Source of the DNA: Sphingomonas sp. UBA4766
GTDB lineage: Bacteria > Pseudomonadota > Alphaproteobacteria > Sphingomonadales > Sphingomonadaceae
Assembly: GCA_002403415.1 (NCBI GenBank)
Contig: DHHS01000092.1
Span: 1-5,574, forward strand
Length of the DNA: 5,574 nt
Direction of reading: 5' to 3'
Shown: positions 1 to 5,574 of the stretch, one piece after another
How the letters are laid out: each line of letters begins with the position of its first letter
Numbering within the stretch: position 1 is the first letter of the stretch
Program-made: the position numbers and the translations under genes
Notes under the pieces: generated by a model
Databases searched by the model: none
What the model was told of the DNA's origin: nothing
Seen by the model: the letters and a program-made list of their open reading frames with translations, nothing else

Positions 1-1479
1 GCGCTGCTTGACCCCATCGCAAGCGGCTTTGCGGCGGGCGAGCAAGCGTTGCCCGTGTGGATCGCGTTGCTGCGCGATGGCGCCACGGCGCTGTGCGGGG
101 AGGCGCTATGGTCGGGCGTCGCCGGGCGCGCCGCCGCCGATCTGTTGGCAGCGCTGGAGGAGGAGGGGGTGAATGGCCCGCCACAGGTCGCGCCCGCCGC
201 GCTCGCGCCGCTGCTGCGCCTGCTGATGCAGGAACTCGCGATCCGCCCGCCGCAGGGGGGGCATCCCCGGCTGGCGATTTACGGGTTGATCGAAGCACGG
301 CTCCAGACCGCTGACCTGATGATTGTCGGCGGGTTGAACGAGGCAATTTGGCCGGGCGAACCGGTGCCCGATCCCTGGCTTGCGCCGCGCATCCGCGCCG
401 AGCTTGGCCTGCCGGGACTCGACCGGCGGGTGGGGTTGACGGCGCATGATTTTGCAAGCGCCCTCGGCGCACCGACGGTGCTGCTCAGCCGAGCGCGCCG
501 TGATGCCGACGGCCCAGGCATTGCCTCGCGCTTTCTGCTCCGGCTGGAGGCGATGACCGGCGGATTGCCGCGCGATCATCGGCTGGCGGCTTGGGCGCGC
601 GGTCTTGACGATCAGTTCCCGCCTCAGCCCGCTTGTCGCCCCGCGCCCAACCCGGCGCGCGCGCTGCGTCCCCGCCTGATCTCGGTCACACGCGTTGACA
701 CGTTGCTGTCCGATCCCTTTGCCTATTACGCTAGCCAGATACTGAAGCTAAACCCGCTGGACCCGGTCGATGCCGACCCGACCCCGGCCTGGCGCGGCAG
801 CGCTGTGCACGCGATCCTTCAGCAATGGGCCGAGCAGGATGATTTCGACCCGGCCGCCCTTGTCGCGCGCGCGCGCGCCCTGTTCGCCAATGCGCACCAG
901 CACGCCGTGTTGCGCGCGCTGTGGCAGCCCCGGCTGATCGAATCGATCAACTGGATCGCGGACGAAACCGCCGCCAATGCCGAGCAAGGGCGGCAGGTGA
1001 TCGCGGTCGAGCAGCAGGGCCATGTCGAGGTGGCGGGCGTGCGCCTGCACGGTCGGTTCGACAGGATCGACCGATGCCCCGATGGCAGTGTGGTGATTGT
1101 CGATTACAAGACGGGACAAGCCCCCGCGACGGCGGCGGCAGTCGCTGGTTTCAGCCTTCAGCTCGGACTGCTTGGGTTGATTGCCGAACGCGATGCGACG
1201 CTGGGCTTCAACGGTCCGGTGACCGGCTTTGAATATTGGTCGTTGGCCAAAAATGGAGACCAGTTCGGGAAAATCACGTCGCCCGTTTCGCCAACGGGCA
1301 CGCGAAAGACGATTCCGACGGCCGAATTCCTGCCAAAAGCCCTTGCCCGTTTCGCCGATGCTGCCGCGGAATGGTTGGTGGGGGACGCGCCTTTTGCCGC
1401 CAAACTGCATCCGAAATATGCGCGTTACACCGATTATGACCAGTTGATGCGGTTTGACGAATGGAATGGCCGTGGCTGA
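1..1479 (+). CDS. addB: AddB, double-strand break repair nuclease/scaffold subunit (C-terminal part, 5' end outside window)
   Basis: This is the AddB subunit of the AddAB helicase-nuclease, which resects broken DNA ends in the cytoplasm so that RecA can be loaded. The frame is open from base 1, giving 492 residues; family members are usually about 1,000 residues, so roughly the N-terminal half is missing. Residues 88-118 (HPR...EARLQ, then GGLNEAIWP) and 141-168 (RRVGLTAHDF, then LLSRARRD) are the degenerate helicase-fold segments typical of alphaproteobacterial AddB. The PD-(D/E)XK nuclease domain follows: GSAVH with His270, GRFDRID with Asp354, and VDYKTG with Asp368 and Lys370. All these catalytic positions are present. 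Gln387 is the Q of the later Q-x3-Y motif, but the Tyr position is Leu391. Only three cysteines are visible and none lie in the C-terminal tail, so the iron-sulfur cysteine pattern of Bacillus AddB is absent. The gene overlaps addA, as expected for an operon. Confidence 0.94.
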   Translation, partial: ALLDPIASGFAAGEQALPVWIALLRDGATALCGEALWSGVAGRAAADLLAALEEEGVNGPPQVAPAALAPLLRLLMQELAIRPPQGGHPRLAIYGLIEARLQTADLMIVGGLNEAIWPGEPVPDPWLAPRIRAELGLPGLDRRVGLTAHDFASALGAPTVLLSRARRDADGPGIASRFLLRLEAMTGGLPRDHRLAAWARGLDDQFPPQPACRPAPNPARALRPRLISVTRVDTLLSDPFAYYASQILKLNPLDPVDADPTPAWRGSAVHAILQQWAEQDDFDPAALVARARALFANAHQHAVLRALWQPRLIESINWIADETAANAEQGRQVIAVEQQGHVEVAGVRLHGRFDRIDRCPDGSVVIVDYKTGQAPATAAAVAGFSLQLGLLGLIAERDATLGFNGPVTGFEYWSLAKNGDQFGKITSPVSPTGTRKTIPTAEFLPKALARFADAAAEWLVGDAPFAAKLHPKYARYTDYDQLMRFDEWNGRG

Positions 1480-4400
1480 GCCGGGCGGCTTGCCGACACT
1501 GATCGGCGATCAGGCGCGCGCGAGCGTCCCGACCGATCATATCTGGCTCGCCGCATCGGCGGGTACGGGCAAAACCCAAGTGCTCGCCGCGCGCGTGTTT
1601 CGCTTGCTGCTGCGCGGGACCGAGCCGGGGGCGATCCTGTGCATTACCTTTACCAAGGCGGGTGCCGCCGAAATGGCGGGACGGATTGCCGAACGGCTGG
1701 CGGCGTGGGTGCGGATGCCCGAAGAAGCGCTGGGCCGTGACCTGGCGGCGCTCGGTGAGCGACCGACGCCTGAATTGCGTGCACGCGCTCGCACCTTGTT
1801 TGCCAAGCTGCTCGACGCGCCCGGCGGGGGCATTCGCATTTCGACGATCCATGGCTTTTGCCAGAGCCTGCTCGTCGCGTTTCCAGTGGAAGCAGGGCTT
1901 GTGCCGGGTTTTCGCCCAATCGAGGGGCGCGATGAGCAAGCGCTGGCGCGCGTCGTGCTAGCCGACGTGCTGAACGCCGCCGAACGCGATGGGCGCGCAT
2001 GGTTGATCGACGCTGTGGCTGCGCTCAGCCTGCGGCTCGGCGAGGGTGGGGCGGAGGAGTTTTTGCGTGAATGTGCCCGCGAATCGGCGGCAATGGCGCA
2101 ATTGCCCGCCGGAATTCAGGCGGCGGTGCGCCGCGCGCTGGGGCTGACGACCGAGACGATCGGCGATCCGTCCATTGACGCGTGCCGGGATGAGGCATTC
2201 GACGTCGCCGCCGTGCGGCGGCTCGCGGCGGCGAACCGGGCTGCGGGCGGCGTGATTACGGCCCGGCATGCCGAAATCGCGGAGCACTGGATCGCAGCAT
2301 CGCCAAGCGATCGATCGGCAATGCTGAAGGGACTAGCCTCGCTCGGCTTCACGGCGGAGGGCGGGCCGCGCCGCATATCGGCTAAGCTGGTGAAGGCCGA
2401 TCCTGATTATGAAGCGCTGGTCATGAAGGTGGCCAGTGCGTGCCGCGATTTGCTCGATCACAACGCGCAGCTCGATTATGCTGATTTGCTGGCACAGGGG
2501 CTCGCGGCGGGTCGCGCTTATGCTGATGCTTATGTGCTGGCCAAGCGGCGGCTGGGGGTGGCCGATTTCGATGACCTGATCCGCGCGACCCTAGCGCTGC
2601 TGCAACAGCCCGGCATGGGAGCCTGGGTCCGCTACAAGCTCGACCTGACGACCGAGCATGTTCTGGTTGATGAGGCACAGGACACCAATTTGCGGCAGTG
2701 GAAGATTGTCGATGCGATCGTCGATGAATTTTTCGCGGGGGCGGGGACGCGCAGCGATGCGCGCACCCTGTTCGTCGTCGGCGATTACAAACAGGCGATT
2801 TTCGGGTTTCAGGGGACCGATCCGGCCTATTTCCGTTGGGCGGAGGGCTATTTTGAAGGACGGGCACGGGCCGCCCGCGACGAAGCCGAGGACGAAGGCA
2901 CGCCGTTTCACCGCCTTGCCCTGACGCATAGTTTCCGATCGACGCAAGCGGTGCTCGATTTTGTCGATGCAAGTATCGCCCAACTGCCCGACCCCGGTCT
3001 GGGGTTGTTCGCCGATACAATGCCCCATGCCAGCAAAGTGTCCGGTCCTGGCCAGGTCGTGCTGTGGCCGCCCGTCGTTGCGGGGAGCAGCGATGACCCC
3101 GACGACGCGGTGGCCGATGATGCCGATCAGTTGCTTGCCGAACGGATCGCTGCCCAGATCAGGGCATGGCTTGACCCCGGCGACCCGATGATGCTGGCGT
3201 CCAAGGGCCGCGCCCTCCAGCCGCAAGATGTGATGGTGCTGGTGCAGCGCCGGGGCAAGCTCGCCGCGCGGATCGTTGCACGACTTCATGCGCACGGCGT
3301 GCCGGTGGCGGGCGTCGACCGGTTGCGGCTGAACGCGCCGCTCGCGGTTCAGGATTTGCTCGCCGCGCTGCGCTTTGCGTTGCAGCCAGATGACGACTTG
3401 GCGCTCGCCAGCGTGCTGGTTTCGCCGCTGATGGGATGGTCGCAGGACGAATTGCTGGCGGCGGCGGTGCCGCGCTCGACCAGCCTGTGGCGGCATTTGC
3501 GCGCGCACCAAAGTGATGAGCGGCTGGTGCTGCTTTATGACCTGTTGGCGCGCGCCGATCTCGCGACCCCGTATCAATTGCTGGAGCATTTGCTGTCGGG
3601 ACCGTTTGATGGTCGACGCAAGCTGATCGGGCGATTGGGGGCGGAGGCGCGCGACCCGATTGACGAATTGCTGAACGCCGCCCTCGATTTTGAGGCATCG
3701 GCAACCCCGGCGCTTCAGCGCTTTCTGGATTGGTTTGATCGCGGCAATGTTGACGTCAAGCGCGATTCGTCCAAACCGCTCGATTCGGTGCGGGTGATGA
3801 CCGCGCATGGTGCCAAGGGATTACAGGCGCCGCTGGTCATCCTGGCCGATGCCTGTGTTGATCCGGCGTCGGCACCGCGATCCATGCTGCGCTGGTCGAT
3901 GGATGAGACGCGCGATCCGGTTCCGATCTTTCGGCCCAGGGCAGCAGAGCAAGGCCCGGTGTTGACCGCCTTGCTAAACGACGTGCGGCAACGCGAGCTG
4001 GCGGAGCACTGGCGGCTGTTTTACGTCGCGGCGACGCGGGCGGAGGAAGTGCTGGTCATCGCAGGCGCGCTTGGCCCACGGTCCCGGGGTGAGCCCCCCA
4101 TTAATAGCTGGTATAGTGCCGCCGACCGCACTTTTTCCGCGCTTGGGCTGACGGGAGCAGGCGAGGTGCGGGTGTTTCGCGGGCACATGCCGCAGCCGCC
4201 GGTCCCCGAGCGACCCCGGTCACCGACGCGCCCCACACTCGACACACCGCTCCCGGCATGGGCGCGCATGGCAGCACCCGTGGAAGCGCGACCATCGCGG
4301 CCGCTGGCCCCGTCGGCCCTGGGGATCGATGCGGTGGCCGATCCGCCAGCTACTCCGGCATTGCGGGCAGCGGCGGCGCGGGGGCGGCTGGTTCATGCCC

Positions 4401-4903
4401 TGTTGGAGCGATTGCCCGCCGTCGCTGTCAGCGACCGGGCACGTGCCGCCGATCATTGGCTCCTTAACGCAGCCGGGCTTGCCGATGCGGCCCAGCGCGC
4501 GGCATTGGTGCGCGACGTCGCGCGGGTGCTGGATGATCCTGCCTTCGCCGATTTGTTCGGCCCCGATGCGCTGGCGGAGGCACCGATCGCGGCCACGATC
4601 GACGGCGGCTTGACGGTGTCGGGGACGGTTGACCGCTTGCTCATCTTGCCTGACCGGGTGCGCGTGGTCGATTTCAAGACCGGGCGGCGGGCACCCGCGA
4701 CGGTCGATGCGATCCCTGCTTATCACTTACGGCAGATGGCGGCCTATGCTGCAGCGCTTGCGGCGATTTTTCCAGGCCGGGTGGTGGAGGCGTCGCTGCT
4801 GTATACTGCCGCTCCGGTATTGTTGACGATTCCGCCCGCGCTGCTCGCGCGGCACAAGCCGGGGTTTGAGGGGGGTGAGCAAAGCTTGTCACCTCCCGCT
4901 TGA
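1466..4903 (+). CDS. addA: AddA, double-strand break repair helicase-nuclease subunit
   Basis: This is the motor subunit of AddAB, an ATP-driven 3'-to-5' superfamily 1 (UvrD-like) helicase fused to a RecB-type nuclease. From ATG 1466 it has 1145 residues, normal for alphaproteobacterial AddA. Motifs run in order: Q-motif glutamine Gln16; Walker A ASAGTGKT (30-37, Lys36); motif Ia ITFTKAGAAEM (60-70); STIHGFCQ (126-133); Walker B VDEAQD (401-406, Asp402 and Glu403); motif III VGDYKQAIFGFQG (438-450); motif IV LTHSFRS (486-492); motif V VRVMTAHGAKGL (775-786); motif VI LFYVAATRAEE (851-861, Arg858 as arginine finger). A proline-rich linker at about 909-955 leads to the nuclease domain: His977, Asp1056 in GTVDRL, Asp1069 and Lys1071 in VDFKTG, and Gln1090-Tyr1094 in QMAAY. 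Nothing is broken. ATG 1466 is preferred over TTG 1454 and GTG 1472 because it is the only in-frame ATG there, but no clear Shine-Dalgarno precedes any of them. The start lies inside addB, which suggests translational coupling. Confidence 0.96.
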   Translation: MAVAEPGGLPTLIGDQARASVPTDHIWLAASAGTGKTQVLAARVFRLLLRGTEPGAILCITFTKAGAAEMAGRIAERLAAWVRMPEEALGRDLAALGERPTPELRARARTLFAKLLDAPGGGIRISTIHGFCQSLLVAFPVEAGLVPGFRPIEGRDEQALARVVLADVLNAAERDGRAWLIDAVAALSLRLGEGGAEEFLRECARESAAMAQLPAGIQAAVRRALGLTTETIGDPSIDACRDEAFDVAAVRRLAAANRAAGGVITARHAEIAEHWIAASPSDRSAMLKGLASLGFTAEGGPRRISAKLVKADPDYEALVMKVASACRDLLDHNAQLDYADLLAQGLAAGRAYADAYVLAKRRLGVADFDDLIRATLALLQQPGMGAWVRYKLDLTTEHVLVDEAQDTNLRQWKIVDAIVDEFFAGAGTRSDARTLFVVGDYKQAIFGFQGTDPAYFRWAEGYFEGRARAARDEAEDEGTPFHRLALTHSFRSTQAVLDFVDASIAQLPDPGLGLFADTMPHASKVSGPGQVVLWPPVVAGSSDDPDDAVADDADQLLAERIAAQIRAWLDPGDPMMLASKGRALQPQDVMVLVQRRGKLAARIVARLHAHGVPVAGVDRLRLNAPLAVQDLLAALRFALQPDDDLALASVLVSPLMGWSQDELLAAAVPRSTSLWRHLRAHQSDERLVLLYDLLARADLATPYQLLEHLLSGPFDGRRKLIGRLGAEARDPIDELLNAALDFEASATPALQRFLDWFDRGNVDVKRDSSKPLDSVRVMTAHGAKGLQAPLVILADACVDPASAPRSMLRWSMDETRDPVPIFRPRAAEQGPVLTALLNDVRQRELAEHWRLFYVAATRAEEVLVIAGALGPRSRGEPPINSWYSAADRTFSALGLTGAGEVRVFRGHMPQPPVPERPRSPTRPTLDTPLPAWARMAAPVEARPSRPLAPSALGIDAVADPPATPALRAAAARGRLVHALLERLPAVAVSDRARAADHWLLNAAGLADAAQRAALVRDVARVLDDPAFADLFGPDALAEAPIAATIDGGLTVSGTVDRLLILPDRVRVVDFKTGRRAPATVDAIPAYHLRQMAAYAAALAAIFPGRVVEASLLYTAAPVLLTIPPALLARHKPGFEGGEQSLSPPA
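4870..4897 (+). terminator. Stem-loop over the last codons of addA; possible attenuator, no U-tract
   Basis: The left arm GGGGGGTGA (4870-4878) pairs with the right arm TCACCTCCC (4889-4897): nine pairs, one of them a G-U wobble (4873 with 4894). The loop can close further through CAA (4880-4882) with TTG (4886-4888), leaving one bulged G at 4879. The structure ends three bases before the addA stop codon. The following bases (GCTTGAGTGCGCG) contain no run of T, so it is not a classical intrinsic terminator. It could reduce read-through into trxA or protect the addAB mRNA 3' end. It could also be a by-product of GC-rich coding sequence. Confidence 0.3.
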
Positions 4904-4925
4904 GTGCGCGTAACAATCCCCTAAG

Positions 4926-4955
4926 TTGATCCGTAATCGGCCCATCGCTGATAAT
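4926..4955 (+). promoter_or_regulatory. Weak candidate promoter in front of trxA
   Basis: TTGATC (4926-4931) matches 4 of 6 bases of the -35 consensus, and GATAAT (4950-4955) matches 5 of 6 bases of the -10 consensus, with an 18-base spacer. Against it, transcription would begin near 4962, just after the ribosome binding site AGGAG at 4956-4960, so the message would lose it. An alternative pair, TTGTCA (4886-4891) with TAACAAT (4911-4917), keeps the ribosome binding site but has a long spacer of about 19-20 bases. Either could be chance. Confidence 0.2.
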
Positions 4956-4957
4956 AG
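4930..4957. repeat. Left copy of a short diverged repeat bracketing trxA
   Basis: TCCGTAATCGGC (4930-4941) and GCTGATAATAG (4947-4957) recur in the same order and orientation at 5308-5336, as TCCGATAATCGGC and GCTGATATAG. Each block differs by one inserted or deleted base, and the five or six bases between the blocks are not conserved. The left copy lies in the addA-trxA gap; the right copy is the 3' end of argJ. Similarity does not extend beyond these roughly 28 bases, so chance remains possible. Confidence 0.3.
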
Positions 4958-4960
4958 GAG
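4956..4960 (+). promoter_or_regulatory. Ribosome binding site of trxA
   Basis: AGGAG lies 11 bases before ATG 4972. This is a good Shine-Dalgarno core at slightly long spacing, and it supports ATG 4972 as the trxA start. It is the only strong Shine-Dalgarno I see in front of a gene in the window. Confidence 0.6.
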
Positions 4961-4971
4961 TTTCCACCGAC

Positions 4972-5292
4972 ATGCCCACCATTGCCATTTCCGACATGAG
5001 TTTTGATACCGATGTCCTTCAGGCCGAAAAGCCTGTTCTGGTTGACTTTTGGGCCGAATGGTGCGGCCCGTGCAAAGTCATTGGCCCAAGCCTTGAAGAA
5101 ATTGCGGACGAGCTCGCCGACCAGGTGACGATTACCAAGGCGAATCTCGACGATGCGCCGGATGCGGCGACCCGCTATGGCATTCGCACCATCCCCAATC
5201 TGGTGCTGTTCAAAGGCGGTCAGGAAGTCGCCCGGTTCAGCCGCGCTGCGCCCAAAAGTCAGCTTAAGGCGTGGCTTGAGGGCAATCTCTAA
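4972..5292 (+). CDS. trxA: Thioredoxin TrxA
   Basis: This is a small cytoplasmic protein-disulfide reductase, normally kept reduced by thioredoxin reductase and NADPH; it serves ribonucleotide reductase, peroxiredoxins and many other targets. It has 106 residues and a single thioredoxin fold, the usual length. The active site is WCGPC (30-34, Cys31 and Cys34). The buried acid is Asp25 in VDFWAEWC, and the cis-proline is Pro75 in TIPN. FKGGQEV (80-86) matches the following beta-strand region. Unusually, residues 90-93 read SRAA where thioredoxins normally have V-G-A; the conserved glycine (Gly92 in E. coli numbering) is Arg91. The start ATG follows a good Shine-Dalgarno. It lies 68 bases after addA, and addB-addA-trxA is a familiar alphaproteobacterial order, so co-transcription is plausible but not shown. 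Canonical motifs make the family assignment nearly certain. Confidence 0.97.
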   Translation: MPTIAISDMSFDTDVLQAEKPVLVDFWAEWCGPCKVIGPSLEEIADELADQVTITKANLDDAPDAATRYGIRTIPNLVLFKGGQEVARFSRAAPKSQLKAWLEGNL

Positions 5293-5302
5293 ATGCACTG
5301 TG

Positions 5303-5325
5303 TCAACTCCGATAATCGGCGTTGA
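5303..5325. terminator. Interrupted palindrome at the trxA/argJ convergent junction; possible two-way terminator
   Basis: TCAAC (5303-5307) pairs with GTTGA (5321-5325), and CCGAT (5309-5313) with ATCGG (5315-5319). One T-C mismatch separates the two stem blocks and a single A sits at the centre. In RNA the inner block would open to a three-base loop with a four-pair stem. The palindrome begins 11 bases after the trxA stop and includes the argJ stop codon, which is where a terminator serving both convergent genes would sit. No T-run follows on either strand, so intrinsic termination is not demonstrated. Confidence 0.35.
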
Positions 5326-5574
5326 TGCTGATATAGCCATGGGTCAGGTCGCACGTCCAAATGGTCGCGCGGCCTGATCCGATGCCCAGGTCGACGCCGA
5401 TGTCGATCTCGTCGCCCTTCAGGTGGGCGGCGACCGGTGCTTCGTCATAATCGGCGACAGCAAGGCCGTTGGCCGCGACTTGCGTGGTTCCGAACCGGAT
5501 CGACAGCCGGTCGCGGTCGGCGGGTTCGCCGGCCTTGCCGACCGCCATCACGACGCGGCCCCAATTGGCATCCT
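5303..5574 (-). CDS. argJ: ArgJ, bifunctional ornithine/glutamate N-acetyltransferase (C-terminal fragment)
   Basis: ArgJ moves the acetyl group from N-acetylornithine to glutamate in the cyclic arginine pathway. Many members also make N-acetylglutamate from acetyl-CoA. Only the last 89 residues are in the window; the frame remains open through the right edge, so the start and the self-cleavage threonine lie outside. The fragment begins with DANWGRVVMAVGKAG, a strongly conserved ArgJ segment, and ends with ATIWTCDLTHGYISINADYRS-like sequence in two stretches (WTCDLTHGYI, then INADYRS), the characteristic C-terminus of the beta chain. Its stop lies 10 bases from the trxA stop, tail to tail. 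Whether it has both activities or only the ornithine transferase cannot be told from this part. Confidence 0.96.
   Translation of the reverse strand, partial: DANWGRVVMAVGKAGEPADRDRLSIRFGTTQVAANGLAVADYDEAPVAAHLKGDEIDIGVDLGIGSGRATIWTCDLTHGYISINADYRS
5308..5336. repeat. Right copy of a short diverged repeat bracketing trxA
   Basis: TCCGATAATCGGC (5308-5320) and GCTGATATAG (5327-5336) correspond to the two blocks at 4930-4957. Here the sequence is the 3' coding end of argJ, read on the minus strand as Y-I-S-I-N-A-D-Y-R. The left copy, read in the matching minus-strand frame, gives Y-Y-Q-R-W-A-D-Y-G, with the same Y-x4-ADY spacing. That would fit a remnant of an argJ end, but the match is short. 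Confidence 0.3.

Noticed and set aside
748..1410. A 220-codon minus-strand open frame opposite the AddB nuclease domain.
   Set aside because: It has no recognisable motif or ribosome binding site, and its composition is that of a shadow frame.
1454..1465. An upstream TTG start for AddA, adding four residues.
   Set aside because: There is no Shine-Dalgarno and a common ATG follows 12 bases later; it cannot be fully excluded.
1274..1939. A 221-codon minus-strand open frame across the addB/addA junction.
   Set aside because: It covers two well-supported genes on the other strand and shows no domain.
2591..3808. A 405-codon open frame on the minus strand opposite addA.
   Set aside because: It is rich in Arg, His and Gln with no recognisable domain, and lies wholly opposite a helicase gene with every motif intact. 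Long antisense frames are expected in GC-rich genes.
4904..4971. A damage-inducible (LexA) operator in front of trxA, or an SOS box near addA.
   Set aside because: I found no GTTC-N7-GTTC, the alphaproteobacterial LexA pattern, in this gap or around the addA start. The operon's own promoter lies outside the window.
4921..5340. A 139-codon minus-strand open frame opposite the whole of trxA.
   Set aside because: It resembles no family I know and overlaps a canonical thioredoxin; only its last residues, which resemble the end of ArgJ, were kept as a separate observation.
1..5574. A defence island, toxin-antitoxin pair or mobile element associated with the helicase-nuclease genes.
   Set aside because: All four genes are core housekeeping genes in a familiar order, with uniform composition and no transposase, integrase or terminal repeats.

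Overview
The window looks like a piece of chromosome from a high-GC alphaproteobacterium, most likely of the order Sphingomonadales. This rests on the GC-rich third codon positions, the alphaproteobacterial type of AddA and AddB, and the gene order addB-addA-trxA facing argJ. I cannot assign a genus from this sequence. No tRNA, rRNA, CRISPR array, insertion sequence or phage gene is visible. I see no undescribed system: this is an ordinary core-genome segment with a few local oddities.

Layout: bases 1-1479 (+) hold the C-terminal half of addB, cut by the left edge. Bases 1466-4903 (+) hold a complete addA that overlaps addB by 14 bases. After a 68-base gap, trxA (thioredoxin) occupies 4972-5292 (+). 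Ten bases further on, the 3' end of argJ (arginine biosynthesis) arrives from the opposite strand at 5303-5574 (-) and is cut by the right edge. Coding density is nearly complete, and no stretch over 300 bases lacks a gene.

AddA and AddB form the heterodimeric helicase-nuclease that resects double-strand DNA ends for RecA loading. It is the counterpart of RecBCD in most alphaproteobacteria and Firmicutes. AddA supplies the active UvrD-type motor and one nuclease. AddB supplies a helicase-like scaffold without a working motor and a second nuclease. Both nuclease centres look intact here. The overlapping reading frames suggest translational coupling and balanced production of the two subunits. 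TrxA is a general disulfide reductase and may be co-transcribed with addAB or use its own promoter. ArgJ belongs to a separate, convergent transcription unit.

The items most worth a second look are: an arginine in TrxA where thioredoxins usually have a conserved glycine; a stem-loop spanning the last codons of addA; an interrupted palindrome exactly at the argJ stop in the convergent junction; and a short diverged repeat that brackets trxA, one copy in its leader and the other in the 3' end of argJ.
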